From: Corynebacterium sp.
GTDB taxonomy: Bacteria > Actinomycetota > Actinomycetes > Mycobacteriales > Mycobacteriaceae
Direction: 5' to 3'
NCBI RefSeq assembly: GCF_012837295.1
Contig: NZ_DURI01000254.1
Span: 1-44,910, forward strand
DNA: 44,910 nucleotides
The number at the start of each line of letters is the position of its first letter. Within the stretch, counting starts at the first letter, position 1. Shown here piece by piece: positions 6,842 through 16,824 of the stretch. The notes beneath the pieces were generated by a model. That model had not been told where the DNA came from. It made no database searches and saw only the letters and a program-made list of their open reading frames with translations. The position numbers were made by a program, and so were the translations under genes.

Positions 6842-8314
6842 ATGAGTTCGCGTTTCCGCGCCGTGGTCCTGGGCCTCGGCCCCGCCGGCCGCATCGCCGC
6901 GCATCGAGCCGCCGCACGCGGGTGGGACGTCCTCGCCCTCGACCCGGCGGGCGGGTCCATGCCGTCGACGGTGGGCGCGTGGGCGCATCAGCTCCCCGGC
7001 TGGCTGCCCGCCGACGCCGTCGCGTCGCGCTTCCGGCCCACGGTGATCACCTCCGACGGTCGGCGGCGGGTGCTTGACGACGCCTACGTGGTGCTCGACA
7101 CGGCGCGGCTGTCGGAGCTCGGCGGGTTCGAGGTGCGACGTGAGGCCGGTTTGGGCGGCGGCCGAGCGACGTACATGTCCTGGAACGATGACCGGGACCA
7201 GAACGTCGGTCCAGTCGCCCGGTTGAAGGAAGCGATCGGGCGTCTCCGGGAGCTGGTCACCACGGATCCGAGTCAGGGGCCGTCGGTGTCCATCGACCAT
7301 GAGCATTACCACTCTTCGGACGATGAAATCCCCGATGGTTTCGTCGACCCCAACGGCGTGGGCGGTTCCTTCGCCGCATGGACGAGTCCCGACATCCTCG
7401 TCGACGCGGCCGGGGCGGCCCCGGACGCCGCGGTGCTCGAGGCCAGGCAGCTCGCCTTCGGCCATGTGTTCCGCGAAGCGGACCTCCCGGATACCGTGCG
7501 GGTGCCCGTGCTCATGGACTTCACCGTGCCCGGCGGCGCAAATGCCGACCGTGAGGGCGACGACGACCACGGGGAGTTTCCGGCCACCTTCTCGTACCGT
7601 CTGCCGCTCGGCGACGGCACCTGGCTGATCGAGGAGACGATTCTCGCCGCCCGCGCCTCCTCCGACGCCGATGACCCCCGCCGGGCCGGCCTGCACGCGC
7701 ACCTGCGGCGAATGCAGTCGCATCGGCTGACCGAGCTCGGGGTCGATCTTGCGGCGGCGATCTCCGACGAGATCGTCGACTTCCCCATGGGCCCGTGGCG
7801 GCTGCCGGACAATCGGCCACGAACCCCGTTGCACGAAGCGCTCGAATTGGTGCCGGTGCCGGGCCGCTCCACCATCTCGCTCGACCTGTCTTTCCTGGCC
7901 CGCCCCGTCGGCGGGGCGGGTACCCCGGGCTACGGGCACTTCGGCGCCGGCGGAGGCTGGATGCACCCCGCCACCGGCTACTCCGTCGGTGCGGTGCTCG
8001 CCGACGTCGACCGATTCCTCGACCGCCTCGCGGCACGCGGCGACGCTTCCCCGCCCGGCGGCCGGATGCTGGCGTGGCTGCACAGGAGGGGCCTGCACGT
8101 GATCCTCGGCTTCGACGCCGACCGGACCCGCGAGTTCTTCGACGCGTTCTTCACGCTGCCGGACCGCGCCATCCGCGAGTACCTCACGGGCACGTCGACG
8201 CCCAAGACGATGGCGGTCATGGCCCGGATCGCCGTCCCGCTCGCCCGGAGGAGCCCGGCGACGCTGCTCCGGCTGCTCACCACCTTCGCCGACGGCAAGC
8301 CGGTCGACGGTTAG
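6842..8314 (+). CDS. Lycopene cyclase family FAD-dependent protein
   Basis: ATG 6842 gives 490 residues (the track start at 6566 runs over the ABC-F gene). An N-terminal Rossmann dinucleotide fold, VVLGLGPAGRIAAHRAAARG, is followed by LALDP. Mid-protein FSYRLPLGDGTWLIEETILA corresponds to the conserved F(S)Y..PL.....L.EET.LA motif, and GHFGAGGGWMHPATGYSVG to the late glycine-rich/HPATGY motif of CrtY/CrtL-type cyclases. Family members cyclise the linear ends of carotenoids using reduced FAD. No other carotenoid gene (crtE, crtB, crtI) is nearby, and this branch could act on another polyprenoid. It is monocistronic by its own leaderless start, divergent from ABC-F. Family confident, substrate not. 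Confidence 0.8.
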   Translation: MSSRFRAVVLGLGPAGRIAAHRAAARGWDVLALDPAGGSMPSTVGAWAHQLPGWLPADAVASRFRPTVITSDGRRRVLDDAYVVLDTARLSELGGFEVRREAGLGGGRATYMSWNDDRDQNVGPVARLKEAIGRLRELVTTDPSQGPSVSIDHEHYHSSDDEIPDGFVDPNGVGGSFAAWTSPDILVDAAGAAPDAAVLEARQLAFGHVFREADLPDTVRVPVLMDFTVPGGANADREGDDDHGEFPATFSYRLPLGDGTWLIEETILAARASSDADDPRRAGLHAHLRRMQSHRLTELGVDLAAAISDEIVDFPMGPWRLPDNRPRTPLHEALELVPVPGRSTISLDLSFLARPVGGAGTPGYGHFGAGGGWMHPATGYSVGAVLADVDRFLDRLAARGDASPPGGRMLAWLHRRGLHVILGFDADRTREFFDAFFTLPDRAIREYLTGTSTPKTMAVMARIAVPLARRSPATLLRLLTTFADGKPVDG

Positions 8315-8403
8315 GCGGTTTCCCGCCGAAGTTCTCCCGCCGTCCCGCGTCGGCCGTCGCGGCCCCCGCCGAACCACGACGACCCCGAACCGGCCTCCAC
8401 GTT

Positions 8404-8451
8404 CCCCGGGCTGCGCGACACCGTCGCAAAGCAATCGCCGAAAGCCCGGGG
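8404..8451. repeat. Inverted repeat upstream of the permease promoter
   Basis: CCCCGGGCT (8404-8412) and AGCCCGGGG (8443-8451) enclose 30 nt and end 17 nt before the -10 box TATGAT. It could be the cyclase-gene terminator or an operator. Copy A of the dispersed motif lies in the loop. Confidence 0.4.
8423..8434 (+). repeat. Dispersed motif copy A (GTCGCAAAGCAA)
   Basis: A 12-nt match to the GGCGTCGYMAAGCA family in the intergenic space before the permease; it lacks the leading GGC. Confidence 0.4.
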
Positions 8452-8468
8452 CGCCGCGGCCCGAGGCA

Positions 8469-8474
8469 TATGAT
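8469..8474 (+). promoter_or_regulatory. -10 box TATGAT, leaderless promoter of the permease
   Basis: TATGAT, 6 nt, then ATG 8481; a near-consensus box. Confidence 0.6.
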
Positions 8475-8480
8475 CGGGGA

Positions 8481-9947
8481 ATGACCGCATCCCTCGACGC
8501 GAAGGGCCCGCAGGGCCATCCGGGGCAGCTGCAACGCACCCTGCGCGCGCGACACCTGAACATGATCGCCATCGGCGGGGCCATCGGCACCGGCCTCTTC
8601 GTCGCCTCGGGTGCGACCATCTCCGAAGCGGGGCCGGGCGGCGCGCTCGTCGCGTACGCGCTCATCGGCTTCATGGTGTGGCTGGTGATGCAGTCCCTCG
8701 GCGAAATGGCCGCCTACCTGCCGGTCGCCGGATCCTTCCAGGAGTACGGCACGCGGTACGTCTCCCCCAGCTTCGGCTTCGCGCTCGGCTGGAACTATTG
8801 GTTCAACTGGGCCATCACCGTCGCCGCCGAGCTCGTCGCCGCGGCGCTGGTCATGCGCTACTGGTTCCCCGACGTGCCCGCGATCGTCTGGTCGGCCGGC
8901 TTCCTGTTGCTGTTGTTCCTGCTCAACGCGCTATCCGCCCGGGCTTTCGGCGAAGGCGAATTCTGGTTCGCCGCCATCAAGGTGATCACCGTCGTCGTGT
9001 TCCTCATCATCGGCGTGGCCATGATCTTCGGCATCATGGGCGGCACCTCCCCCGGCGTGCAGAACTGGACCACCGGCGAGGCTCCCTTCGTCGGCGGCGG
9101 CATGGGCATCCTCGCGGTGTTCATCGTCGCCGGGTATTCGTTCCAGGGCACCGAGCTCGTCGGCGTCGCGGCCGGCGAGGCGGAGCATCCGGAAAAGACG
9201 ATCCCCAAGGCGATCCGCACCATCTTCTGGCGGATCCTGCTGTTCTACATCGGCGCCATCGCCGTCATCGGCTTCCTGATCCCCTACACCGACCCGAGCC
9301 TGCTCAACGCCTCCGAGGACAACATCGCCGTGTCCCCGTTCACCCTCGTCTTCGACCGGGCGGGCATCGCCATCGCCGCGGGCCTGATGAACGCGGTGAT
9401 CCTGACCTCGGTGCTGTCGGCCGGAAACTCCGGCCTCTACGCCTCGACCCGCATGCTGTACTCGCTGGCCCGCATGGGGCAGGCGCCGCGATTCTTCGGC
9501 AAGTTGTCCAACCACGACGTGCCCATGCGCGCTCTGGTGGCCACGGCGTCGATCGGCATGTTCGGGTTCCTCACGTCCATCGTCGGCGACGGTGCGGCCT
9601 ACACCTTCCTGCTCACCCTGTCGGCGCTGGCCGGGTTCCTCACGTGGATCGGCATCTCCTACAGCCACTACCACTTCCGCAAGGCGCTCACGGCGCAGGG
9701 TGTCCCGCTGACCTCGCTGCCGTACAAGGCGCCGTTCTTCCCCGCCGGAGCGGTCATCGCGCTGCTCATGTGCTTCGGCGTCGTCATCGGCCAGGCCTAC
9801 GGGCCGATCACCACCGGCGAAAACCTCTTCGCCATCCTCTCGCCGTACCTGGGCATCCCGGTGTTCCTGGCACTGTGGTTCGGGCACAAGCGCGTCACCG
9901 GATCGAAGGCGGTCAAGCCCGAGGAAGCGGACCTGTCGCGCGAGTAG
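8481..9947 (+). CDS. lysP: LysP-like amino acid permease (APC superfamily, AAT family)
   Basis: 488 residues with about twelve membrane helices. The N-terminal block RHLNMIAIGGAIGTGLFVAS and following helices, FGFALGWNYWFNWA, FSFQGTEL-type helix 6 (here YSFQGTELVGVAAGEAEHPE) and SAGNSGLYASTRMLYSLA closely follow the E. coli lysine permease LysP, which is 489 residues long. The protein imports an amino acid by proton symport in the cytoplasmic membrane. The resemblance makes lysine or another cationic amino acid the best guess, but AAT members are hard to assign by sequence. It has its own leaderless promoter and a convergent terminator behind it. Confidence 0.85.
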   Translation: MTASLDAKGPQGHPGQLQRTLRARHLNMIAIGGAIGTGLFVASGATISEAGPGGALVAYALIGFMVWLVMQSLGEMAAYLPVAGSFQEYGTRYVSPSFGFALGWNYWFNWAITVAAELVAAALVMRYWFPDVPAIVWSAGFLLLLFLLNALSARAFGEGEFWFAAIKVITVVVFLIIGVAMIFGIMGGTSPGVQNWTTGEAPFVGGGMGILAVFIVAGYSFQGTELVGVAAGEAEHPEKTIPKAIRTIFWRILLFYIGAIAVIGFLIPYTDPSLLNASEDNIAVSPFTLVFDRAGIAIAAGLMNAVILTSVLSAGNSGLYASTRMLYSLARMGQAPRFFGKLSNHDVPMRALVATASIGMFGFLTSIVGDGAAYTFLLTLSALAGFLTWIGISYSHYHFRKALTAQGVPLTSLPYKAPFFPAGAVIALLMCFGVVIGQAYGPITTGENLFAILSPYLGIPVFLALWFGHKRVTGSKAVKPEEADLSRE

Positions 9948-9955
9948 CCGAAACG

Positions 9956-10019
9956 AAAAACCGTCCCGCCCAGTCCACGATCCCCCTCCGAGGAGGCGGA
10001 ATCGGACTGGGCGGGACGG
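9956..10019. terminator. Strong bidirectional terminator between permease and suf operon
   Basis: A perfect 16-bp stem: left arm 9961-9976, right arm 10004-10019 (CCGTCCCGCCCAGTCC and its complement). The loop holds a second small stem (CTCC/GGAG). On the minus strand the stem is followed by TTTTTCG, a good intrinsic terminator for the suf operon; the plus-strand tail is weaker. Confidence 0.85.
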
Positions 10020-10064
10020 CTTCATCGACGGCCCCGGGACAGCTTGCGCCGGGACCGGGATCGC

Positions 10065-10538
10065 TTACACCGAGAAGCCGAGCGCGCGCATCTGCTCGCG
10101 GCCGTCCTCGGTGATCATGTGCGGGCCCCACGGCGGGGACCAGACCCAGTTGAGCTGCATCTCGGTGATTTGCGGGTGATCCAGCACCAGCGTCTCCGTC
10201 TGGTCGAACAGCATGTCCGTCAGCGGGCACGCGGGCGACGTCAGCGTCATGTTGATGACGGCCTTCGACTTGCCCTCGATCCAGATGTCGTACACCAGGC
10301 CCAGATCGACGACGTTGACGCCGAGCTCGGGGTCGACGACGTCGTACATGCGGTCCTCGACCTCGATGACCAGCTGCTCCTGCTCGGGGGTCTGCTCGGG
10401 GCGCGGCGGAACCTCGTAGGTGCTGCCGTCGAGGCCCGGGGCCGGGTTCTCGCCGTTCTCGGCGGTCTCGGGCTGCGGGGCAGCGCCGGTCTCCGGGGTC
10501 TCCGGAGCGTCGGTCTCGGGGATGTTCGTCTCGGTCAT
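10065..10538 (-). CDS. sufT: SufT-like MIP18/DUF59 metal-sulfur cluster assembly factor
   Basis: 157 residues from ATG 10538, which overlaps the sufU stop by 4 nt (ATGA). The first 55 residues are Pro/Glu/Thr-rich and probably disordered. The rest is a MIP18/PaaD-like domain: VEDRMYDVVDPELGVNVVDLGLVYDI with the conserved DPE, then LTSPACPLTDML with the reactive cysteine, then WSPPWGPHMITEDGREQMRALGF. SufT-type proteins help mature Fe-S proteins. It is the last gene of the suf operon, as in mycobacteria. Confidence 0.9.
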   Translation of the reverse strand: MTETNIPETDAPETPETGAAPQPETAENGENPAPGLDGSTYEVPPRPEQTPEQEQLVIEVEDRMYDVVDPELGVNVVDLGLVYDIWIEGKSKAVINMTLTSPACPLTDMLFDQTETLVLDHPQITEMQLNWVWSPPWGPHMITEDGREQMRALGFSV

Positions 10539-11032
10539 CGGTTCACTTCCTTGTCTCCGGGGTTGTCGGTGCCGGCGTCGGGGGCGTCGGAGCCGGTCAG
10601 CGCGTCGGCGGTGGCCGCCTGGAACGCCTTCCAGCCCAGCAGTGCGCACTTGACGCGGGCGGGGTACTTGGCCACGCCGGAGAAGGCGATGCCGTCCCCG
10701 ATGAGGTCCTCGTCGCCCTCTTCCTTGCCGCGCGAGGTGATCATGCGCTCGAACTCGGCGAGCTTGGCCATGGCCTCGTCGACGGGTTTGCCCACGATCT
10801 CCTCGGCCATGACGGACGTCGACGCCTGCGAGATCGAGCAGCCCACGGCGTCGTAGGACACGTCCTCGACGGTGGTGCCGTCGTCGGAAAGCCGGACGCG
10901 CAGCGTCAGCTCGTCGCCGCACGACGGGTTGACGTGGTGGACTTCCGCGTCGAACGGATCGCGCAGCCCGCTGTGCTGGGGGTGCTTGTAGTGGTCCAGG
11001 ATCACTTCCTGGTACATCGACTCCAGCTTCAC
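10535..11032 (-). CDS. sufU: SufU Fe-S assembly sulfurtransferase
   Basis: GTG 11032 has GGAG 6 nt upstream and gives 165 residues; the track start further upstream is not supported. It carries the SufU zinc/sulfur ligands in NPSCGDELTLRV, AVGCSISQASTSVM and YPARVKCALLGW, including the SufU-specific insertion before the last cysteine. SufU accepts persulfide from SufS and passes it to SufBCD. A Gly/Asp-rich tail ends the protein. Its stop overlaps sufT. The start codon overlaps the stop of a 25-codon ORF between sufS and sufU. Confidence 0.93.
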   Translation of the reverse strand: MKLESMYQEVILDHYKHPQHSGLRDPFDAEVHHVNPSCGDELTLRVRLSDDGTTVEDVSYDAVGCSISQASTSVMAEEIVGKPVDEAMAKLAEFERMITSRGKEEGDEDLIGDGIAFSGVAKYPARVKCALLGWKAFQAATADALTGSDAPDAGTDNPGDKEVNR

Positions 11033-11105
11033 TCCCGGCTCCTTTCCTTTGCGGCCAGTTCGTGGCCGATCTTCCTTGCTTTGCGACGCCCGCGTTCCCG
11101 GGGCA

Positions 11106-11106
<1 letters not shown>
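11029..11106 (-). CDS. Candidate 25-aa basic mini-protein between sufS and sufU
   Basis: The ATG at 11106 overlaps the sufS stop (TGATG, 1 nt). The frame runs 25 codons, beginning MPRERGRRKARKIG, to a TGA at 11029 that overlaps the sufU GTG by 4 nt (GTGA). It therefore fits exactly into a 73-nt gap in an otherwise tightly packed operon. The product is very basic (Arg/Lys-rich) with no recognised domain. It contains dispersed motif copy B, and a small hairpin (CGGCCA/TGGCCG). It could be a coupling ORF that carries ribosomes across inserted DNA, a real microprotein, or chance. Confidence 0.4.
11075..11092 (-). repeat. Dispersed motif copy B (GGGCGTCGCAAAGCAAGG)
   Basis: A full match to the GGCGTCGYMAAGCA family, read on the minus strand, in the gap between sufS and sufU. 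Confidence 0.6.
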
Positions 11107-13092
<1,986 letters not shown>

Positions 13093-13167
13093 GGGATGGG
13101 CTGTCCTTTTCGTTTCGTCTTCGTCGCTGTTCGCGTCTGTGTGGGGTGTGGCTCGGGGCCGGGGCGG

Positions 13168-14358
13168 CTAGAAGCCGCCGGTTTCGAGCTCGTGGTCGAT
13201 GAGCGCGATGAGGCGCTCCCGGATCGACTCCACGGGGATCAGGTTGATGACCTCGTTGAAGAATCCGCGGACGACGAGGCGGCGGGCCACGTCCTCCGGG
13301 ATGCCCCGCGACAGCAGGTAGAACAGCTGGTCATCGTCGAAACGGCCCACCGTTGCGGCGTGGCCGGCGCCGGCGATCTCGCCGGTCTCGATCTCCAGGT
13401 TGGGCACCGCGTCGGCGCGGGCGCCCTCGGTGAGCAGGAGATTGCGATTGAGCTCGTAGGTGTCGGTGCCGGAAGCCTCGGCGCGGATGAGCACGTCGCC
13501 CACCCACGCGGTGCGGGCATCGGTCTTGCCGGAGCCCGGCTCGCCCTGGAGCGCGCCCTTGTACATGACGTTGGAGCGGCAGTTCGGCACGGCGTGGTCG
13601 ACGAGCAGGCGCTGCTCGAAGTACTGGCCGGCGTCGGCGAAGTAGACGCCGAGCAGCTCGGCGTCGCCGCCGGGGGCGTTGAACTTCACGCGCGGGACGA
13701 CGCGGACCACGTCGCCGCCGAAGGTGGCCACGGAGTGGCGCAGGACCGAGTCGCGGCCCAGCGAGGCGTGGTGGCCGGACAGGTGCACGGCACCTTCGTC
13801 CCAGTTGGCGAGGCTGACGACGGCCAGTCGGCCGGCGTCGCCGACGACGAACTCGACGTTGTCGGCGTGGACGCCCGTGCCGCGGTAGTCGAGGATGACG
13901 ACCGCCTCGGCCTGCTCGCGCACGTCGATGACGATGTGGCCGTAGGAGACGTTGCCCTCTCCCGGGCCGTCGACCGTGACGGTGACGGGTCCGGCGGACA
14001 CGGCGCCCTTGCCGAAGGTGACCACGGTCGCCTGCTCGAAAGACGAGTAGGCCTGCGCGGCGACGCGATCGGTGGGCGTGCCGGCGCGGCCGAGGCGCTC
14101 GTCGTCGCGGCCCACGGTCTCGACGGTGACGCCCTCGGCGTCCGCGCCCTCCACCGTGATGGAGGCGGCGACGGGGTCGCCGGCGGTGCCGTCGTGGAGG
14201 CCCGCGAGGCGGCGCAGCGGGGTGAAGCGCCACTCCTCGTCGCGGCCGCGGGGGACCGTGAAGTCCTCGACGTCGAAGGAGGCGAAAACGTCGCCCTTGT
14301 TGGCCAGCACCCGGCGCTTATGCTCGGACTGGCCCTCGTTGGTGATAACGCTGGTCAT
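13168..14358 (-). CDS. sufD: SufD scaffold subunit
   Basis: Starting at ATG 14358 (MTSVITNEGQ), 4 nt after the sufB stop, the product has 396 residues; the longer track start lies inside sufB. It has the SufBD beta-helix fold with the C-terminal signature GHAATVGRFDDDQLFYLLSRGI...VRGFFNEV, and LELNRNLLL-like core strands. It pairs with SufB and SufC as the Fe-S scaffold. No unusual features. Confidence 0.93.
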   Translation of the reverse strand: MTSVITNEGQSEHKRRVLANKGDVFASFDVEDFTVPRGRDEEWRFTPLRRLAGLHDGTAGDPVAASITVEGADAEGVTVETVGRDDERLGRAGTPTDRVAAQAYSSFEQATVVTFGKGAVSAGPVTVTVDGPGEGNVSYGHIVIDVREQAEAVVILDYRGTGVHADNVEFVVGDAGRLAVVSLANWDEGAVHLSGHHASLGRDSVLRHSVATFGGDVVRVVPRVKFNAPGGDAELLGVYFADAGQYFEQRLLVDHAVPNCRSNVMYKGALQGEPGSGKTDARTAWVGDVLIRAEASGTDTYELNRNLLLTEGARADAVPNLEIETGEIAGAGHAATVGRFDDDQLFYLLSRGIPEDVARRLVVRGFFNEVINLIPVESIRERLIALIDHELETGGF

Positions 14359-14362
14359 TGGA

Positions 14363-15811
14363 TTAACCGACCGAACCTTCCATCTGCAGTTCAATGAGGC
14401 GGTTGAGCTCGAGGGCGTACTCCATCGGGAGCTCCTTGGCGATGGGCTCGACGAAGCCGCGGACGACCATGGCCATGGCCTCCTCTTCCTCGATGCCGCG
14501 GCTCATCAGGTAGAAGAGCTGGTCATCGGAGACCTTGGAGACGGTGGCCTCGTGGCCGAGCGTGACGTCGTCCTCGCGCACGTCGACGTACGGGTACGTG
14601 TCCGAGCGGGAGATCGTGTCCACCAGCAGCGCGTCGCACTCGACGTTGGAGTGGGAGTGCTTGGCGCCCTTGTTGACCTGCACCAGGCCACGGTAGGCGG
14701 CGCGGCCGCCGCCGCGGGCGACGGACTTGGACACGATGTTCGACGACGTGTGCGGCGCCATGTGCACCATCTTCGCGCCGGTGTCCTGGAACTGGCCCTC
14801 GCCGGCCATGGCGACGGACAGAACCTCGCCGCGGGCGTGGGGGCCGGTCATCCAGACGGCCGGGTATTTCATGGTGACCTTGGAACCGATGTTGCCGTCG
14901 ATCCACTCCATGGTCGCGCCCTCTTCGGCCTTGGCTCGCTTGGTGACCAGGTTGTAGACGTTGTTCGACCAGTTCTGGATCGTCGTGTAGCGGCAACGGC
15001 CGCCCTTCTTCACGATGATCTCGACGACCGCCGAGTGCAGCGAGTCCGACTTGTAGATCGGCGCGGTGCAGCCCTCGACGTAGTGGACGTAGGCGTCCTC
15101 GTCGACGATGATCAGCGTGCGCTCGAACTGGCCCATGTTCTCCGTGTTGATGCGGAAGTAGGCCTGCAGCGGGATGTCCACGTGGACGCCCTTGGGCACG
15201 TAGATGAACGAGCCGCCGGACCACACGGCCGTGTTGAGCGCGGAGAACTTGTTGTCGCCGGCCGGGATGACGGAGCCGAAGTACTCGTGAAAGATCTCCG
15301 GGTGCTCCTTGAGCGCGGTGTCCGTATCCAGGAAGATGACGCCCTGCTCCTCCAGGTCCTCGCGGATCTGGTGGTAGACGACCTCGGACTCGTACTGCGC
15401 GGCGACGCCGGCGACGAGGCGCTGCTTCTCCGCCTCCGGGATGCCGAGCTTGTCGTAAGTGTCCTTGATGTCCTGCGGGAGATCCTCCCACGTCTGCGCC
15501 TGCTTCTCGGTGGAGCGGACGAAGTACTTGATGTTGTCGAAGTCGATGGTCGACAGGTCCGCGCCCCACGTGGGCATGGGCTTCTTGTCGAAGATCTCGA
15601 GGGCCTTGAGACGCGTGTTCAGCATCCACTCGGACTCGTTCTTCTTCGCGGAGATGTCGCGGACGACGGCCTCCGACAAGCCGCGCTCGGCGGCGGCGCC
15701 GGCGGCGTCGGAATCGTGCCAGCCGTACTGGTAGGCGCCGATCGAGTCGATGATTTCCTCGTCGGTTTGCGGTGCCTGCACCTTCGCGGATTCGTTCTGG
15801 GCGAGGGTCAT
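14363..15811 (-). CDS. sufB: SufB scaffold subunit
   Basis: ATG 15811, preceded 6 nt upstream by AAAGGAG, gives 482 residues; the track start at 15874 is inside sufR. Conserved blocks: [42 protein letters not shown] with the conserved cysteine, and [21 protein letters not shown]. SufB is the core scaffold on which the cluster is built. The reading frame is uninterrupted: it lacks the intein found in the M. tuberculosis SufB. The start overlaps the sufR stop (ATGA), so repressor and first structural gene are translationally coupled. Confidence 0.96.
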   Translation of the reverse strand: MTLAQNESAKVQAPQTDEEIIDSIGAYQYGWHDSDAAGAAAERGLSEAVVRDISAKKNESEWMLNTRLKALEIFDKKPMPTWGADLSTIDFDNIKYFVRSTEKQAQTWEDLPQDIKDTYDKLGIPEAEKQRLVAGVAAQYESEVVYHQIREDLEEQGVIFLDTDTALKEHPEIFHEYFGSVIPAGDNKFSALNTAVWSGGSFIYVPKGVHVDIPLQAYFRINTENMGQFERTLIIVDEDAYVHYVEGCTAPIYKSDSLHSAVVEIIVKKGGRCRYTTIQNWSNNVYNLVTKRAKAEEGATMEWIDGNIGSKVTMKYPAVWMTGPHARGEVLSVAMAGEGQFQDTGAKMVHMAPHTSSNIVSKSVARGGGRAAYRGLVQVNKGAKHSHSNVECDALLVDTISRSDTYPYVDVREDDVTLGHEATVSKVSDDQLFYLMSRGIEEEEAMAMVVRGFVEPIAKELPMEYALELNRLIELQMEGSVG

Positions 15812-16503
15812 TGTCCGCTCCTTTCTGCTGGTGCGTGGGTAGTGACTGGGGTCAGGGGGATGTTCGTCGTGCAAATCCCGTTGCCGTCGGCGATGGTCGC
15901 CAGCGGCTGGGTGTGCTGCCCCAGCAGATTACTGACCGCCTCATGTTCGGCGGCGCACAGCTGGGGGAAGTCCTGCGCGACATGGCTGATCGGGCAATGG
16001 TGGTGGCAGATCTGGACGCTGCCGGTCGTCTCGCTGACCGTCGCCGCGTAACCGTGGCGGCGGAAAGCGGTGACGACCGCCCCGACGACGTCGTCGAGGT
16101 CGGTTTCTCCGCCCACCGGCTCGATGCCGGCGAGGATCTCGGCGACCCGCCGCCGCGCGAACGCGGAAACGGCGGCGTCTCCCCCGGCGTCGCGCAGTGC
16201 GTCGAGCGCCGCGGCGGCCAGGGAATCGTAGGCGTGCCCGAACTTGGCCCGTCCTTCGTCGGTGAGACGGAAGGACTTGGCGGGCCGTCCGCGTCCGCGG
16301 GGGCCGGTCGACGGCGCGGGGGCCGTTTCGGCGAGGCCTTCGTCGACGAGAATGTCCAGGTGCCGGCGCACTCCGGCGGCCGACAGTCCCAGCTCGTCGG
16401 CGATGGTGCCCGCCGAGGCCGGATTGTGTTCGAGCAGCGCGAGCAGGATCCTGCGGCGCGTGTCTCCGTCGCCACCCTTGATGGGCGCATCGTCGTTGGC
16501 CAT
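15808..16503 (-). CDS. sufR: SufR Fe-S-dependent repressor of the suf operon
   Basis: 231 residues from ATG 16503, with the ribosome site GGAGGTGA. N-terminal DeoR/ArsR-like winged [40 protein letters not shown]. Then [19 protein letters not shown], typical of SufR. The C-terminal third carries cysteines in [19 protein letters not shown] and DGNGICTTN, the cluster-ligand arrangement of SufR proteins. When it holds a cluster it should repress its own operon; loss of the cluster induces suf. It is first in the operon, so it is autoregulated. Confidence 0.93.
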   Translation of the reverse strand: MANDDAPIKGGDGDTRRRILLALLEHNPASAGTIADELGLSAAGVRRHLDILVDEGLAETAPAPSTGPRGRGRPAKSFRLTDEGRAKFGHAYDSLAAAALDALRDAGGDAAVSAFARRRVAEILAGIEPVGGETDLDDVVGAVVTAFRRHGYAATVSETTGSVQICHHHCPISHVAQDFPQLCAAEHEAVSNLLGQHTQPLATIADGNGICTTNIPLTPVTTHAPAERSGQ

Positions 16504-16590
16504 GCCGCTGGTTCACCTCCCGTGTGTTGCGGGGCGGGCGATCGCTTCTGCCCGGCCCGTGAGTGGGTCCGCACCCGGTGGCTTCCGGGT

Positions 16591-16609
16591 ATTAGACAAC
16601 ACGAGTGTT
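16591..16609 (-). promoter_or_regulatory. suf promoter with palindromic operator AACACGAGTGTT
   Basis: A 12-bp perfect palindrome AACAC-GA-GTGTT (16598-16609) lies directly upstream of a minus-strand TAATAC/TCTAAT -10 element (about 16591-16596). It is about 100 nt before the sufR start. Position and symmetry fit a SufR operator; binding is inferred. Confidence 0.5.
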
Positions 16610-16677
16610 CCGTAAATCGCACCAGATGTCCAACGCCCCCGCCCGGCGTGTCCCGCACCAGCGATGATGGCCGCACC

Positions 16678-16700
16678 GATCGAATGAACAATGTTCGATC
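16678..16700. repeat. Nested palindrome between sufR and mptB
   Basis: GATCGAA (16678-16684) and TTCGATC (16694-16700) flank an inner GAACA-a-TGTTC. It lies about 113 nt upstream of the mptB -10 box and about 70 nt beyond the suf operator, so it could serve either gene. The rest of the 321-nt divergent spacer (16504-16824) holds the two promoters and no convincing gene. Confidence 0.45.
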
Positions 16701-16812
16701 CGGTCGTTTGATAGTCGGATTGCTCGCCCGCGATCGCGGCGGCGGGCCCTCTCCCGGCCGCGGCCGACATCGCTTCTGCGCCACGCCGAACCGGGCCCCG
16801 TGCGCCAACGGT

Positions 16813-16818
16813 TAGACT
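16813..16818 (+). promoter_or_regulatory. -10 box TAGACT, leaderless promoter of mptB
   Basis: TAGACT, 6 nt, then GTG 16825. Confidence 0.5.
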
Positions 16819-16824
16819 CTACCC

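Noticed and set aside
14363-15811. Intein in SufB
   Set aside because: The frame is a normal 482 residues with all SufB blocks continuous, so no intein is present.
16686-16696. LexA/SOS box at GAACAATGTTC
   Set aside because: The Gram-positive SOS box needs GAAC-N4-GTTC; here the spacer is 3 nt, and neither neighbour is an SOS gene.
16513-16770. 85-aa minus-strand ORF in the sufR-mptB spacer
   Set aside because: It overlaps the suf promoter and operator, has no ribosome site and no recognisable domain.
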